Source of the DNA: Microbacterium wangchenii
Lineage (GTDB): Bacteria > Actinomycetota > Actinomycetes > Actinomycetales > Microbacteriaceae
Direction: 5' to 3'
NCBI RefSeq assembly: GCF_004564355.1
Contig: NZ_CP038266.1
Location: 3,224,001-3,288,000, forward strand
DNA: 64,000 nucleotides
In this document: piece after piece, positions 8,688 through 17,018 of the stretch
Layout of the letters: each line of letters begins with the position of its first letter
Position numbering within the stretch: position 1 is the first letter of the stretch
Translations under genes and position numbers: made by a program
The notes under the pieces: model-generated
Database searches by the model: none
The model's input: only the letters and a program-made list of their open reading frames with translations
What the model was told of the DNA's origin: nothing

Positions 8688-11537
8688 TCAGATGGGTCGG
8701 TAGGGCGCGGCCAGCAGCGCCTGGAGGACGCGGGCGGCCATCGGCTCGTCGGACAGGGTCGACCACACCAGCAGCTGGCACACCAGGACGAGTCCGCCCA
8801 GGCGGCTCGCCTCCTGAATCGCCGACATCTGCAAGCCGTGTCCGCATCGGGCCCACGCCGGCGTCCCACGGCGGTCGATGCCCATGAGCGGATTGGTCAG
8901 GACCCGGCCGTCGGGCGTCGCCCAGCGGCTGAGGTCGTCGGTGGTGAGGCCGGAGTCGCGCATCGAAAGCTCCACGTTGGCGACCTCGACCGGCTGGTCG
9001 CCGGTGACGGCGAGTTCGATGTGCTTGCCGATCCACCCCAGGTCATCGCCCGGGCGCCGTTCCAGCAGTACGACGATCCGCCCATGCTCGGTCGCGGAGC
9101 GCAGCTCGTGGATGACCTCGGCGGTGAGCGCCACGTCCGGCGTCACCACCACCGGGTGCGCGTTGTCAGCGGCGTAGGGCCGAAGCCGCGGCATCCATGC
9201 GCCGGCGCGCTCGACGAACCCGTCCAGATCGCCCAGGACGTCCACGTCGCCCTCCCACACCGGTGCGGCGGGGTGCACCTGGACCGACTCGGCGGCCTCC
9301 ACCCACGCACGTCCCTCGATGCGGAGGCGCGCGGTGAGGACGATCGCGCCGGCCTCGTCCACCGCCGGGAGGACGATCTCGGGCGTGGCCACCGCGACGG
9401 CCGAACCCGCGCCGAGGCGGGCGGCCACGGTCTCGGCGGCGACGACCTCGCCGGCCTCCGTACGCGCGGTCCACTCGAGGTCGACCGCGATCTCGGCGGG
9501 CAGGTCGTTGCACACCCAGATCTCCGGGTTCAGGGAGGAGCCGCCGTACGCGCGATTCGGCAGGCCCGTCACCTCGAGCGACACCGGGCGCAGCGCGTCC
9601 CGCAGCGCGGAGAACCCGCCGGTCAGCTCGCCGGCGTTGTCGATGACGTGCAGGTCGACCCACGGGTTGTACATGACGTCGCCGGGGTTCTGCAGGTAGT
9701 GATGGATGACACCTGAGACATGCCGGCGGTCCCGGCGCATGCGGCCGGTCTGCCGCGTGAGCACGCGTGACTGCGCCTCGCCGCTGACGCGGTGGTACTC
9801 GGCGAACGAGTCGCGCCACCCGATGACGCGCTGGTGCGTGCGCACCATCTCCCCCGTCATCTCGTACAGGCTGGCCTCCGCCGTCCACCGGCCGTCCTCC
9901 GTCGGCGGGAGGGTGATGGTCTCTCCGCGGCGGGCGTGTGCATCCTGGGTGCGCCTCATGGCCTCCCAGCTCGGCACGACGCCGCCGCCGTATTCCGAGA
10001 CGATCGCGCGCACGCCGGGATCCACCTGCTCGTTGGCCGGGTCGTCGAAAACCCCCGTGAGCGCCCCGGTCGTGGCGTAGAAGTAGCCGGGGTAGTCGTG
10101 CACGGCCTGCGGCAGCGCGCGGGGGCGCGTGCCCCCGGACCAGTCCTGCAGGTGCACCGCGCCCGGGGCCTGCTCGCGGAGCACCTCCGCGGCCCGCTCG
10201 ACGAAGGCGACGTCGGCGTCGTGGAACGGCACCTTCATGTGCATCTCGTTCGGAACCGAAACCACGACCACACTGGGGTGACCGGCGACCGTGCGGGCGA
10301 GCTCCTCCACCTGGAGCAGCTCGTCGTCGAGCTCCGCCTCGCGCGAGGCGAAGCAGTGCCACTGGAACGGCCCGTCCTGGTAGATCATCACGCCCACGCG
10401 GTCGGCCAGCTCGAACACGCGCGCCGGCGGGACGGCGACGTGCACGCGCAGGACGTTGCCGAACAGCGCCTTGACGATGAGCAGCTGGCGGATGACGTCC
10501 TCGTCGCGCCCCTCGCGCGACGCGTCCCACACGCACCCGATGGTCGTCGTGCCGCGCAGGAGAACGGGGGCGCCGTTGAGCGACAGCGAGCCGTCGGCAG
10601 CGCGCTCGAACGTGCGGAATCCCATCGGGCGGCGGATCTCGTCGACCAGCTCATCCCCCGACCACACCTGAACGGTGAGGCGGTAGAGCACCGGGGCGAC
10701 GGGCGACCACGGCGTGATGCCGGCGGCCGACAGCGGCACGGACGTGCGCGTTCCCGCCACGACATGCCGTTGGCGCGCGACCACATCGCCGTCCGCAGTG
10801 GACACCGTCACCACGAGCGAGAGGCCCTCGGTCGCCTCGTCGGCGCCCCCGACCTCGACTGCGACGTCGGCCGTGCCGTCGGCGCGGGCATCCGCGGCGA
10901 CGTACGCCAAATGCACGGGCGGGCGCAGCTCGAGCTCGACGGCGTCCAGCGCAGCACCCGCGGTGACGGCATCCGCCACGACCGAGCCGAGCCCCTTGCC
11001 GTGGGCGTCGCCGAAGTTCTCGCCTTCGCTCTCGCCGGACCACCGGTACCTGTCGCGGGCGCGCCGGATGACGATGTCGATCTGCCGCGCCCGGCGGGCG
11101 TCGATCTCCACCTCCAGCGTTCCGAGGTAGCCCCGGCGTCGGCCGGCGGCCCGGCCGTCGACGTACACGACGGCTTCGTAGTCGGGGCGGACCACCCGCA
11201 GCACGGCCCGCTCCGCCCACGCGGCGTCACTGGGGACCGTCACGGCACGGAAGTGCAGGTACGCGTCTTCGGTGCTGTGCGGGAGCGTCACCGGCGCGAA
11301 CTCGGAAGCGTCCGCCGCGGCGGGATCGGCGGGGCGCTCCGCACACGCCCGCACGTTCCACTGTGTGAGGGCGTGGACGGTGCGCAGGGGTCGTTCGTTC
11401 TCAATGACAGCGGCCGGGACATCCGACCGCAGCCGCTCGACCTCGGCGTCCAGCTCCGCGCGCGTGGTGATCGCGGCAGGAGCGTCGAAGTCGACCACTT
11501 CGTGAGCGAAGCGGTGGCGGGTGGGGGTGGCGCTCAC
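8688..11537 (-). CDS. Glycoside hydrolase family 2 protein
   Basis: A 949-residue GH2-type beta-glycosidase without signal peptide, so it acts on imported material. A sugar-binding jelly roll (about 60-210) and immunoglobulin-like domain (about 215-315) precede the barrel, which starts at SLSLNGAPVLLRGTT. The acid/base Glu is in SVPNEMHM near residue 431 and the nucleophile Glu is probably in IVSEYGGG near residue 514. A C-terminal extension of roughly 300 residues adds further beta-rich domains, making it longer than LacZ-type minimal enzymes. It uses a GTG start that overlaps the preceding permease stop by 4 nt. Specificity (galactosidase, mannosidase, glucuronidase, glucosaminidase) cannot be decided here. 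Confidence 0.88.
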   Translation of the reverse strand: MSATPTRHRFAHEVVDFDAPAAITTRAELDAEVERLRSDVPAAVIENERPLRTVHALTQWNVRACAERPADPAAADASEFAPVTLPHSTEDAYLHFRAVTVPSDAAWAERAVLRVVRPDYEAVVYVDGRAAGRRRGYLGTLEVEIDARRARQIDIVIRRARDRYRWSGESEGENFGDAHGKGLGSVVADAVTAGAALDAVELELRPPVHLAYVAADARADGTADVAVEVGGADEATEGLSLVVTVSTADGDVVARQRHVVAGTRTSVPLSAAGITPWSPVAPVLYRLTVQVWSGDELVDEIRRPMGFRTFERAADGSLSLNGAPVLLRGTTTIGCVWDASREGRDEDVIRQLLIVKALFGNVLRVHVAVPPARVFELADRVGVMIYQDGPFQWHCFASREAELDDELLQVEELARTVAGHPSVVVVSVPNEMHMKVPFHDADVAFVERAAEVLREQAPGAVHLQDWSGGTRPRALPQAVHDYPGYFYATTGALTGVFDDPANEQVDPGVRAIVSEYGGGVVPSWEAMRRTQDAHARRGETITLPPTEDGRWTAEASLYEMTGEMVRTHQRVIGWRDSFAEYHRVSGEAQSRVLTRQTGRMRRDRRHVSGVIHHYLQNPGDVMYNPWVDLHVIDNAGELTGGFSALRDALRPVSLEVTGLPNRAYGGSSLNPEIWVCNDLPAEIAVDLEWTARTEAGEVVAAETVAARLGAGSAVAVATPEIVLPAVDEAGAIVLTARLRIEGRAWVEAAESVQVHPAAPVWEGDVDVLGDLDGFVERAGAWMPRLRPYAADNAHPVVVTPDVALTAEVIHELRSATEHGRIVVLLERRPGDDLGWIGKHIELAVTGDQPVEVANVELSMRDSGLTTDDLSRWATPDGRVLTNPLMGIDRRGTPAWARCGHGLQMSAIQEASRLGGLVLVCQLLVWSTLSDEPMAARVLQALLAAPYRPI

Positions 11538-12394
11538 TTGACGGCTCCCAGGGTGAGTCCGCTGCGGAGGTACCGCTGCAGGAAGATGAACACGATGATC
11601 AGGGGGATGATCGACAGCAGCGATCCGGTCACGACGAGGCTGTAGAGGACCTCGGCGCCCGTCGAGGGGAACAGCGAGACCCGGTTCCAGCTCGTCAGGC
11701 CCAGCGTGATCGGCATGAGCTCAGGAGACTGGAGCACCAGCAGCGGCAGCAGGTAGTTGTTCCACGTGCCGACGAACGTCAGCAGGAACACCGTCGCCAC
11801 CCCGGGCCCGATGATCGGCAGCACGACGCTGCGGATGATGCGGGGCTCACGCGCGCCGTCGACGCGGGCGGCGTCGATGATCTCGTCGGGCACCGCCGAA
11901 GAGATGTAGACCGTCAGCATGTACATCGCGAAGGGGCTGACCATCGAGGGCAGGATGACCGCGAGCGGGGAGTCGACGAGCCCCATCGCGGAGACCAGCT
12001 GATAGGTCGGGACCGCCAGAGCGGCGCCGGGCACCATGATGGCCACCAGCACGAGCCAGAAGAGGGCGTCGCGGCCGCGGAATCGCCACTTCGCGAAGGC
12101 GTAACCGGCCAGCACGGCCAGCAGTGTGGCGCCGACGGCTGCGGCCAGGGAGTACCCGACCGTGTTGAGCATCCACCGCCCGAAGATGCCGTCGTCGTGC
12201 GTGAAGACCTCCACGATGTTCTGCCACAGCTGCGGCTGGTCGGAGAACCAGAACCCGAAGGTGGAATAGAGGTCGGAGGTGGACTTGGTCGCGTTGACGA
12301 CCAGCCAGTAGATCGGCACCAGGATGTAGATGCCGAAGCCCGCGAACAGGATCGCGGCGATCACCGAGGGGCGCTTGAGGGCGGGGTTGTTCAC
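11534..12394 (-). CDS. Carbohydrate ABC transporter permease (MalG-type)
   Basis: Inner-membrane subunit of a sugar ABC importer, 286 residues with about six hydrophobic segments. The EAA loop that docks the ATPase reads DEIIDAARVDGAREPRI, followed by VLPIIGPGVATVF. The GTG start overlaps the first permease's stop by 4 nt and has GGAGAAGG upstream, and its own stop overlaps the GH2 start in the same way, so at least four genes are start-stop coupled. No ATP-binding subunit is encoded nearby, as is usual for actinobacterial sugar importers that share one MsiK-type ATPase; that dependence is inferred. Confidence 0.93.
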   Translation of the reverse strand: MNNPALKRPSVIAAILFAGFGIYILVPIYWLVVNATKSTSDLYSTFGFWFSDQPQLWQNIVEVFTHDDGIFGRWMLNTVGYSLAAAVGATLLAVLAGYAFAKWRFRGRDALFWLVLVAIMVPGAALAVPTYQLVSAMGLVDSPLAVILPSMVSPFAMYMLTVYISSAVPDEIIDAARVDGAREPRIIRSVVLPIIGPGVATVFLLTFVGTWNNYLLPLLVLQSPELMPITLGLTSWNRVSLFPSTGAEVLYSLVVTGSLLSIIPLIIVFIFLQRYLRSGLTLGAVK

Positions 12395-13302
12395 GATGCA
12401 CCCTTCTCCGGCCGGTTCATGAACTTGCTGTACACGACCGACAGTGCGACGACGACGAGTCCCATGAAGAACGAGATCGCGGCGACATAGTTGAGCTGCT
12501 GCCCACCGGCGGCGAGCGAGTAGGCGTACATGTTGGGGGTGAAGTTGTCCTCGATCGACCTCGGCTGCAGCGGCTGCAGTACGAGCGGCTCGGTGAGCAG
12601 CTGAACGGTGCCGATGATGGAGAAGATGACGACCATCGTGATGACCGGCTTGATCATGGGCAGCTTGATGCTGAATCCGATGCGCCACCGCCCGGCGCCA
12701 TCCAGGATCGCGGCCTCGTAGATCTCCTCGGGGATCGCGCGCAGCGCAGCGTAGAAGATCATGACGTTGTAGCCGACGAACGCCCAGATCCCGATGTTGC
12801 CGATGGCGAAGAGGACGAACTGCGGAGACAGCAGGTTCAGGCCCTCCAATCCCACAGCCTCGGCCATGTCGGTGAAGGGACTGATGGTGGGGCCGTACAG
12901 GAACCCCCACATGAGCGTCGCGACCACGCCCGGGATCGCGTACGGGATGAAGTAGAGGGCGCGGTAGAAGCCGCTCCCCCGCACCGCACCGCTGTCGACG
13001 ACGACCGCGATGAGGAGGGAGAGCCCGATGGTCAGCGGCGTGAAGATCACGCCGTAGAGCAGCAGGCGGCCGAAGCCCTCCCAGAAGTTCGCGTCGGTCA
13101 GGGCTCGCGCGTAGTTCTCCAGGCCCACGAAGGTGATCCCGCCGATGAGCCGTTCGACGAACAGCGAATTGACCAGCGAGATGAGGAGGGGGCCGAGGAT
13201 GAACACCGCCAGCGCGAGCAGGAAAGGCGCGACGAGGACGTAGGGAATCCATCGCCCCTTCTGCCGCCGCGCTGCGGTAGGCGGTGCGTGTGTGATCGTC
13301 AT
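12391..13302 (-). CDS. Carbohydrate ABC transporter permease (MalF-type)
   Basis: First permease of the same importer, 303 residues with six membrane segments starting at WIPYVLVAPFLLALAVF. Its EAA loop reads EEIYEAAILDGAGRWR followed by KLPMIKPVITMVV. CAGGAGAACC precedes the ATG; fourteen additional upstream codons are in frame but would bury this site. It lies 69 bp downstream of the solute-binding-protein gene, with a strong hairpin in the gap that may lower permease expression relative to the binding protein. Confidence 0.93.
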   Translation of the reverse strand: MTITHAPPTAARRQKGRWIPYVLVAPFLLALAVFILGPLLISLVNSLFVERLIGGITFVGLENYARALTDANFWEGFGRLLLYGVIFTPLTIGLSLLIAVVVDSGAVRGSGFYRALYFIPYAIPGVVATLMWGFLYGPTISPFTDMAEAVGLEGLNLLSPQFVLFAIGNIGIWAFVGYNVMIFYAALRAIPEEIYEAAILDGAGRWRIGFSIKLPMIKPVITMVVIFSIIGTVQLLTEPLVLQPLQPRSIEDNFTPNMYAYSLAAGGQQLNYVAAISFFMGLVVVALSVVYSKFMNRPEKGAS

Positions 13303-13326
13303 GCGGGATCGGTTCTCCTGGACGAG

Positions 13327-13362
13327 GCGGGTCCCCCGGCGCATCTCGGCCGGGGGACCCGC
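13327..13362 (-). terminator. Strong intercistronic hairpin between binding-protein and permease genes
   Basis: A perfect 14-bp stem (GCGGGTCCCCCGGC and its complement) with the 8-nt loop GCATCTCG lies just after the solute-binding-protein stop and before the permease ribosome site. There is no U-run, so it could act as a partial terminator or as an RNA-stabilising 3' end. Such hairpins commonly give more binding protein than permease; that role is inferred. Confidence 0.6.
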
Positions 13363-13371
13363 GGTGGCGTG

Positions 13372-14685
13372 CTAATCGGCGACCGTGAAGCCCTGTTTGG
13401 CCGCGTAGTCGCGCAGGCTGGTCTCGATGGTGGCCAGGGTCTTCGAGGTGTCCTGTCCGTCCTCGAGGATCGCGTTGTACTCGGCGTCGGAGACGTTGGT
13501 GACCTCGCTGTTGAACGGGGTCCACTGCCAGTCCGACACGCTCTCCAGGGCGGAAGCCAGCACCTGGTTCACCGGCTGGTCACCGAAGAACGGGAAGGGT
13601 GACGCCAGGAACTCCTCATCGGCGATGTAGGTCTTCAGCACCGGGAAGGAGCCGGTCAGCTCGAACAGGAGTTCGTAGGCCTGCGGGTCGTGGTTGACCC
13701 ACTTCACGTACTCGGCGGCCGCGGCCTTGTTCTTGCTCTGCTCGGTGACGGTGTAGGCGCTGCCGCCCCACTCCGCCGACGCCGGCTCCCCGTCCCACGA
13801 CGGCAGCGGCGCCACCGCCCACTTGCCCGCGGAGCTCTCCGCGTTCGAGCCCAGGATGACCGGGCCCCACCCGGGGCCGACCCAGGAGGCGATGGTGCCG
13901 TCCGCGAACGCCGCGTTCCACTCCGGGCTGTAGATGGGCAGGTCTGCGGTCAGGCCGTCGTTGTGCAGACCGGCCCAGTAGTCGAGGACGTTCTGGATCT
14001 CAGGCTGGTCGTAGTCGATGGCGATCGTCTCGCCCTCGACCGAGACCGGCGCGATGCCCGCCTGCCAGTACATGCGGTTCATGCTGCCGTCGGCGAAGGC
14101 ACTGTTGGCGATGTGGCTGCCCGGGAGCGCGGCCTGCAGCGTGCCGGCGTCCTGCGCGAACTCCTCCCACGTCGCGGCGGGCTCGATGCCGGCCTGGGCG
14201 TAGAGGTCGGTGCGGTAGTACAGCGCCATCGGGGACGCATCGATCGGGGTCCCGTAGACCTCGCCGTCCACGGTCAGCTGCGACATGATGCTGTCGGCGA
14301 AGTCGTCCTTGATCTCGTCGATGCCGAAGTCGGTGAGCGGCACGATGTAGCCCGACATGGCGTTCTGCAGAATGCCCGGGTACTCGATCATCGCCACATC
14401 CGGCGCACCGCTGCCGGCCTGGAAGGCGGTCTGCAGGCGCTCGCTTCCCGTCGCGGCGTCGCCCGGGTTCACCAGGTTGACCTTGATGTCGGGGTGCTCC
14501 TCCTCGAACAGCTCGGCGATGTCCTTCGCATTGGTCGACCACGACCACACGGTGATCTCGCCCGACGCTTCACCGTCGGCACCCTCGTCTCCACCTCCCC
14601 CGGAGGCACAACCGGCCAGGGCCGCCGCGGTCATGGCAACGACGCCGATGCCGAGCAGGCGCGTGAGCTTTCGCTGTGTGGACAT
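13372..14685 (-). CDS. ABC transporter sugar-binding lipoprotein
   Basis: A 437-residue extracellular solute-binding protein of the MalE/UgpB class. The lipoprotein signal is clear: RKLTRLLGIGVVAMTAAALAGC, with the lipobox LAGC giving a lipidated Cys near residue 25, followed by a Gly/Glu-rich linker and ITVWSWSTNAKDIAELFEEE. Other family features are VAMIEYPGILQ, PIDASPMALYYRTDL and WVGPGWGPVI. It heads the leftward operon and is divergent from the MHS-transporter operon. Its ligand should be the substrate of the GH2 enzyme encoded downstream, probably an oligosaccharide or glycoconjugate, but no specificity can be read from sequence alone. Confidence 0.93.
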   Translation of the reverse strand: MSTQRKLTRLLGIGVVAMTAAALAGCASGGGGDEGADGEASGEITVWSWSTNAKDIAELFEEEHPDIKVNLVNPGDAATGSERLQTAFQAGSGAPDVAMIEYPGILQNAMSGYIVPLTDFGIDEIKDDFADSIMSQLTVDGEVYGTPIDASPMALYYRTDLYAQAGIEPAATWEEFAQDAGTLQAALPGSHIANSAFADGSMNRMYWQAGIAPVSVEGETIAIDYDQPEIQNVLDYWAGLHNDGLTADLPIYSPEWNAAFADGTIASWVGPGWGPVILGSNAESSAGKWAVAPLPSWDGEPASAEWGGSAYTVTEQSKNKAAAAEYVKWVNHDPQAYELLFELTGSFPVLKTYIADEEFLASPFPFFGDQPVNQVLASALESVSDWQWTPFNSEVTNVSDAEYNAILEDGQDTSKTLATIETSLRDYAAKQGFTVAD

Positions 14686-14900
14686 GGAATTCCAATCGGG
14701 AGAGCTGTGAAGGTGCGCGTTCGCATCCCGAGATAAATATTCACCATACAAGCTCAAATGGCAACTGCATTTGCCTATCGAATTCCGGGACTCCGTCCCT
14801 TTCAGATGGCGCGCGCATTTGCTCCTGCGGGTTGCATGGCAAACGTCGTCGCAGAGACCGTAGGTTGCCTGCCGCTCCGGCGAGCGGCTGCGCTCGATGC
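14686..14900. promoter_or_regulatory. Divergent intergenic region upstream of the binding-protein gene
   Basis: About 215 bp with clearly lower GC than its surroundings. On the minus strand TTGCCA and AATATT are 17 bp apart (within 14734-14768), a plausible promoter for the solute-binding-protein operon. An imperfect repeat theme of GCAAA/TTTGC words recurs; one copy, GGCAA-N6-TTGCC at 14760-14775, overlaps the proposed -35 and could be a LacI- or ROK-type operator. I see no gene here. Confidence 0.4.
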
Positions 14901-14916
14901 CAACTGTTGACAGTTG
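14901..14916. promoter_or_regulatory. Palindromic operator, probably for the GntR regulator
   Basis: CAACTGT-TG-ACAGTTG is a perfect palindrome with 7-bp arms. FCD-type GntR proteins bind short palindromes of this design, and a GntR gene is the second cistron of the operon that starts just downstream. The site overlaps the -35 hexamer, so repression by the operon's own GntR is the simplest reading. Confidence 0.65.
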
Positions 14917-14936
14917 TCACTTCAGCCCGATAGAAA
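14907..14936 (+). promoter_or_regulatory. Predicted promoter of the MHS/hydantoinase operon
   Basis: TTGACA (14907-14912) and TAGAAA (14931-14936) are 18 bp apart on the plus strand, 44 bp before the transporter start codon. The -35 box lies within the right half of the palindrome at 14901-14916. Prediction from consensus match only. Confidence 0.55.
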
Positions 14937-14979
14937 GGGGTCCACGTCCGCAGGGACGCCGACGAAGAGAGGGACAGCA

Positions 14980-16296
14980 ATGGCTGCTGACACACGCCCG
15001 GCGGATTCGACCGCCCCCCGTAAGATCGCACCCCGCGTGGTCATCGCCGGAGCAGTGGGATCCGTGATCGAGTATTTCGATTTCGGCGTCTACGGCTACG
15101 TCGCCACCATCCTCGCCGTGCACTTCTTCGCCGCCGGCGATCCGATCGCCGCGCTGCTGTCGACCCTCGCCACCTTCGCGGTCGCCTTCGTCCTGCGGCC
15201 GGTCGGCGCGCTCCTGTTCGGACACTACGGCGACCGGTTCGGCCGTAAGAACGCCCTGGCCGCCACCGTCATCCTGATGGCCGCCGCCAGCGGTCTGATC
15301 GGCATCCTCCCCTCCTACGCCGCGATCGGCCTGGGTGCGACGGTGCTGCTGGTCCTCGCCCGCTGCCTGCAGGGCCTCGCCGCCGGCGGTGAGCTGGGCG
15401 GCGCCGCATCCTTCGTCGCCGAGCAGTCCCCCAACCACCGCCGCGGCCTGTTCACCTCGACGACGCAGATGGGTGCGCTCGGCGGCTCGCTGATCGCGTC
15501 GCTGACCGTCCTGATCCTCAACCTCACGCTCGGCGCCGAGACGATGCAGGACTGGGGCTGGCGGATCCCGTTCCTGATGGCGATCCCGATCGGCCTGTTC
15601 GGCCTGTGGATCCGCAGCGGCCTGGAGGAGTCCGAGGAGTTCGAGAAGGCCCGCGCCGCCGCAGCCGAGCTCAAGAAGAAGCAGCAGCCCATCCGCACGC
15701 TCTTCACCCGGTACCCCGTCAAGCTGCTGCAGGTCGTCGCCCTGTCGGTGCTGCTGTTCTCGGCGTACTACATCGCCTACGTGTACGTGAACATCCACAT
15801 GCAGACGGCGCTGGAGTTCTCGGCCGACTTCGCCTACCTCTCCACGACCCTCACCCTCCTCGTGTCGGTCATCCTGATGCCCTACTTCGGGTACCTCTCC
15901 GACAAGATCGGGCGCAAGCCGGTGTTCGTCGTCGCCTCGATCGCCGGGATCGTCCTGGCCGTCCCCGCCTTCATGCTGTTCGAGTTCGGCGGCCCCGTCG
16001 CCGTGATCAGCCACATCATCCTGGGCCTGGTCGACTCGGCGCTCATGGGCGTCGCGCTCTCCACCTACGCCGAGATGTTCCCCACGCCCGTCCGCTACAC
16101 CGGCATCGCGTTCGGATTCAGCGTCGGCGCGGCCCTGGCCGGCGGCACCTCGCCGTACATCGCGACGTGGCTCGTGGACGCGACCGGCAACCTGCTGGCC
16201 CCCGCCTTCTTCCTCATGGGCACCGGTGTCATCACGCTCATCGCCGCATTCATGCTGAAGGAGACGCGAGGCATCGAACTGCAGGACGTGGCGTAG
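14980..16296 (+). CDS. MHS-family MFS transporter (metabolite:H+ symporter)
   Basis: A 438-residue inner-membrane importer with 12 predicted helices, of the MHS subfamily (shikimate, alpha-ketoglutarate, proline/betaine permeases). Family marks are GSVIEYFDFGVYGY near residue 28, LFGHYGDRFGRKN, QGLAAGGELGGAA, and LSDKIGRKPVF in the second half. AGAGGGAC precedes the ATG; upstream in-frame codons are not needed. It is the first gene of the operon with GntR, hydantoinase, amidohydrolase and flavoprotein genes, so it probably imports the small charged compound those enzymes break down. Confidence 0.93.
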   Translation: MAADTRPADSTAPRKIAPRVVIAGAVGSVIEYFDFGVYGYVATILAVHFFAAGDPIAALLSTLATFAVAFVLRPVGALLFGHYGDRFGRKNALAATVILMAAASGLIGILPSYAAIGLGATVLLVLARCLQGLAAGGELGGAASFVAEQSPNHRRGLFTSTTQMGALGGSLIASLTVLILNLTLGAETMQDWGWRIPFLMAIPIGLFGLWIRSGLEESEEFEKARAAAAELKKKQQPIRTLFTRYPVKLLQVVALSVLLFSAYYIAYVYVNIHMQTALEFSADFAYLSTTLTLLVSVILMPYFGYLSDKIGRKPVFVVASIAGIVLAVPAFMLFEFGGPVAVISHIILGLVDSALMGVALSTYAEMFPTPVRYTGIAFGFSVGAALAGGTSPYIATWLVDATGNLLAPAFFLMGTGVITLIAAFMLKETRGIELQDVA

Positions 16297-16298
16297 CC

Positions 16299-17018
16299 AT
16301 GTCGCCCGATCGCGCCCGGGCCGTCTCGCGGACGTCGCTGCCCTCACAGGCGGAGGACCTCATCCGCGAGATGATCCTGGACGGAACCCTCGGTGCCGGT
16401 GAGCGCCTCAACGAGGTCGCGATCGCCGAGTCGATCGGGATCAGCCGGGGACCGCTGCGCGAAGCGATCAAGAGGCTGTCGGGGCAGGGATACCTCACGA
16501 GCGAGACCCACCGCGGGGCCTTCGTCAAGCAGTACACCCCGCAGGAGATCGTCGACCTCTACGAGCTGCGCAGCGCCCTCGAGCTGCACGCACTGCGCCT
16601 CGCAGTCCAGCGCGCTGCCGACGCGGATCTCGAGGCGCTCGCGAGGCGGCTCTCGGACGAGTACGCCCGCCTCACACGGCACGCGGCGGATGCCGCGGAG
16701 CAGCGCGAGCCGTACGTGTCGGAGCTGGACTTCCACGAGCAGCTCGTCGCGCTCAGCGGCAACCGCGAGATCCGCGATCAGCTGTCCCACGCCAACCACA
16801 AGCTGTATCTCGCCCTGCGGCCCACGGCACGCACCTCCACCCGCGAGGAGCACGCGGTCTCCGCGCACCGGCAGATCCTCGATCGCGTGCTCGCGCGGGA
16901 TGCGGACGGAGCGGTCGAACTCCTCGCCGCCCACCTCGCGGACTCGATGAGCAACAGCCTGAGCGTCCTGGGTCTTTCCGACTCGTCAGATCCGATTCAA
17001 AGGAGCGTCGACACATGA
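16299..17018 (+). CDS. GntR family regulator, FadR/FCD subfamily
   Basis: A 239-residue regulator that begins 2 bp after the transporter stop. The N-terminal winged helix is seen in LPSQAEDLIREMILDGTL, AESIGISRGPLREAIKRL and GAFVKQYTPQEI; the all-helical FCD effector domain has the metal- or ligand-binding pattern LDFHEQLVALSGN and EEHAVSAHRQILD. It overlaps the hydantoinase start by 4 nt (ATGA). Being inside the operon it very likely controls its own promoter, probably through the palindrome 65 bp before the first gene. The inducer should be the operon's substrate or product. Confidence 0.92.
   Translation: MSPDRARAVSRTSLPSQAEDLIREMILDGTLGAGERLNEVAIAESIGISRGPLREAIKRLSGQGYLTSETHRGAFVKQYTPQEIVDLYELRSALELHALRLAVQRAADADLEALARRLSDEYARLTRHAADAAEQREPYVSELDFHEQLVALSGNREIRDQLSHANHKLYLALRPTARTSTREEHAVSAHRQILDRVLARDADGAVELLAAHLADSMSNSLSVLGLSDSSDPIQRSVDT

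Noticed and set aside
9792..11645. Long open frame (617 codons) antisense to the GH2 gene
   Set aside because: Composition is Arg/Gly/His-rich with no domain or ribosome site; it mirrors the GC-biased third positions of the real gene on the other strand. The same holds for other long antisense frames across the window.
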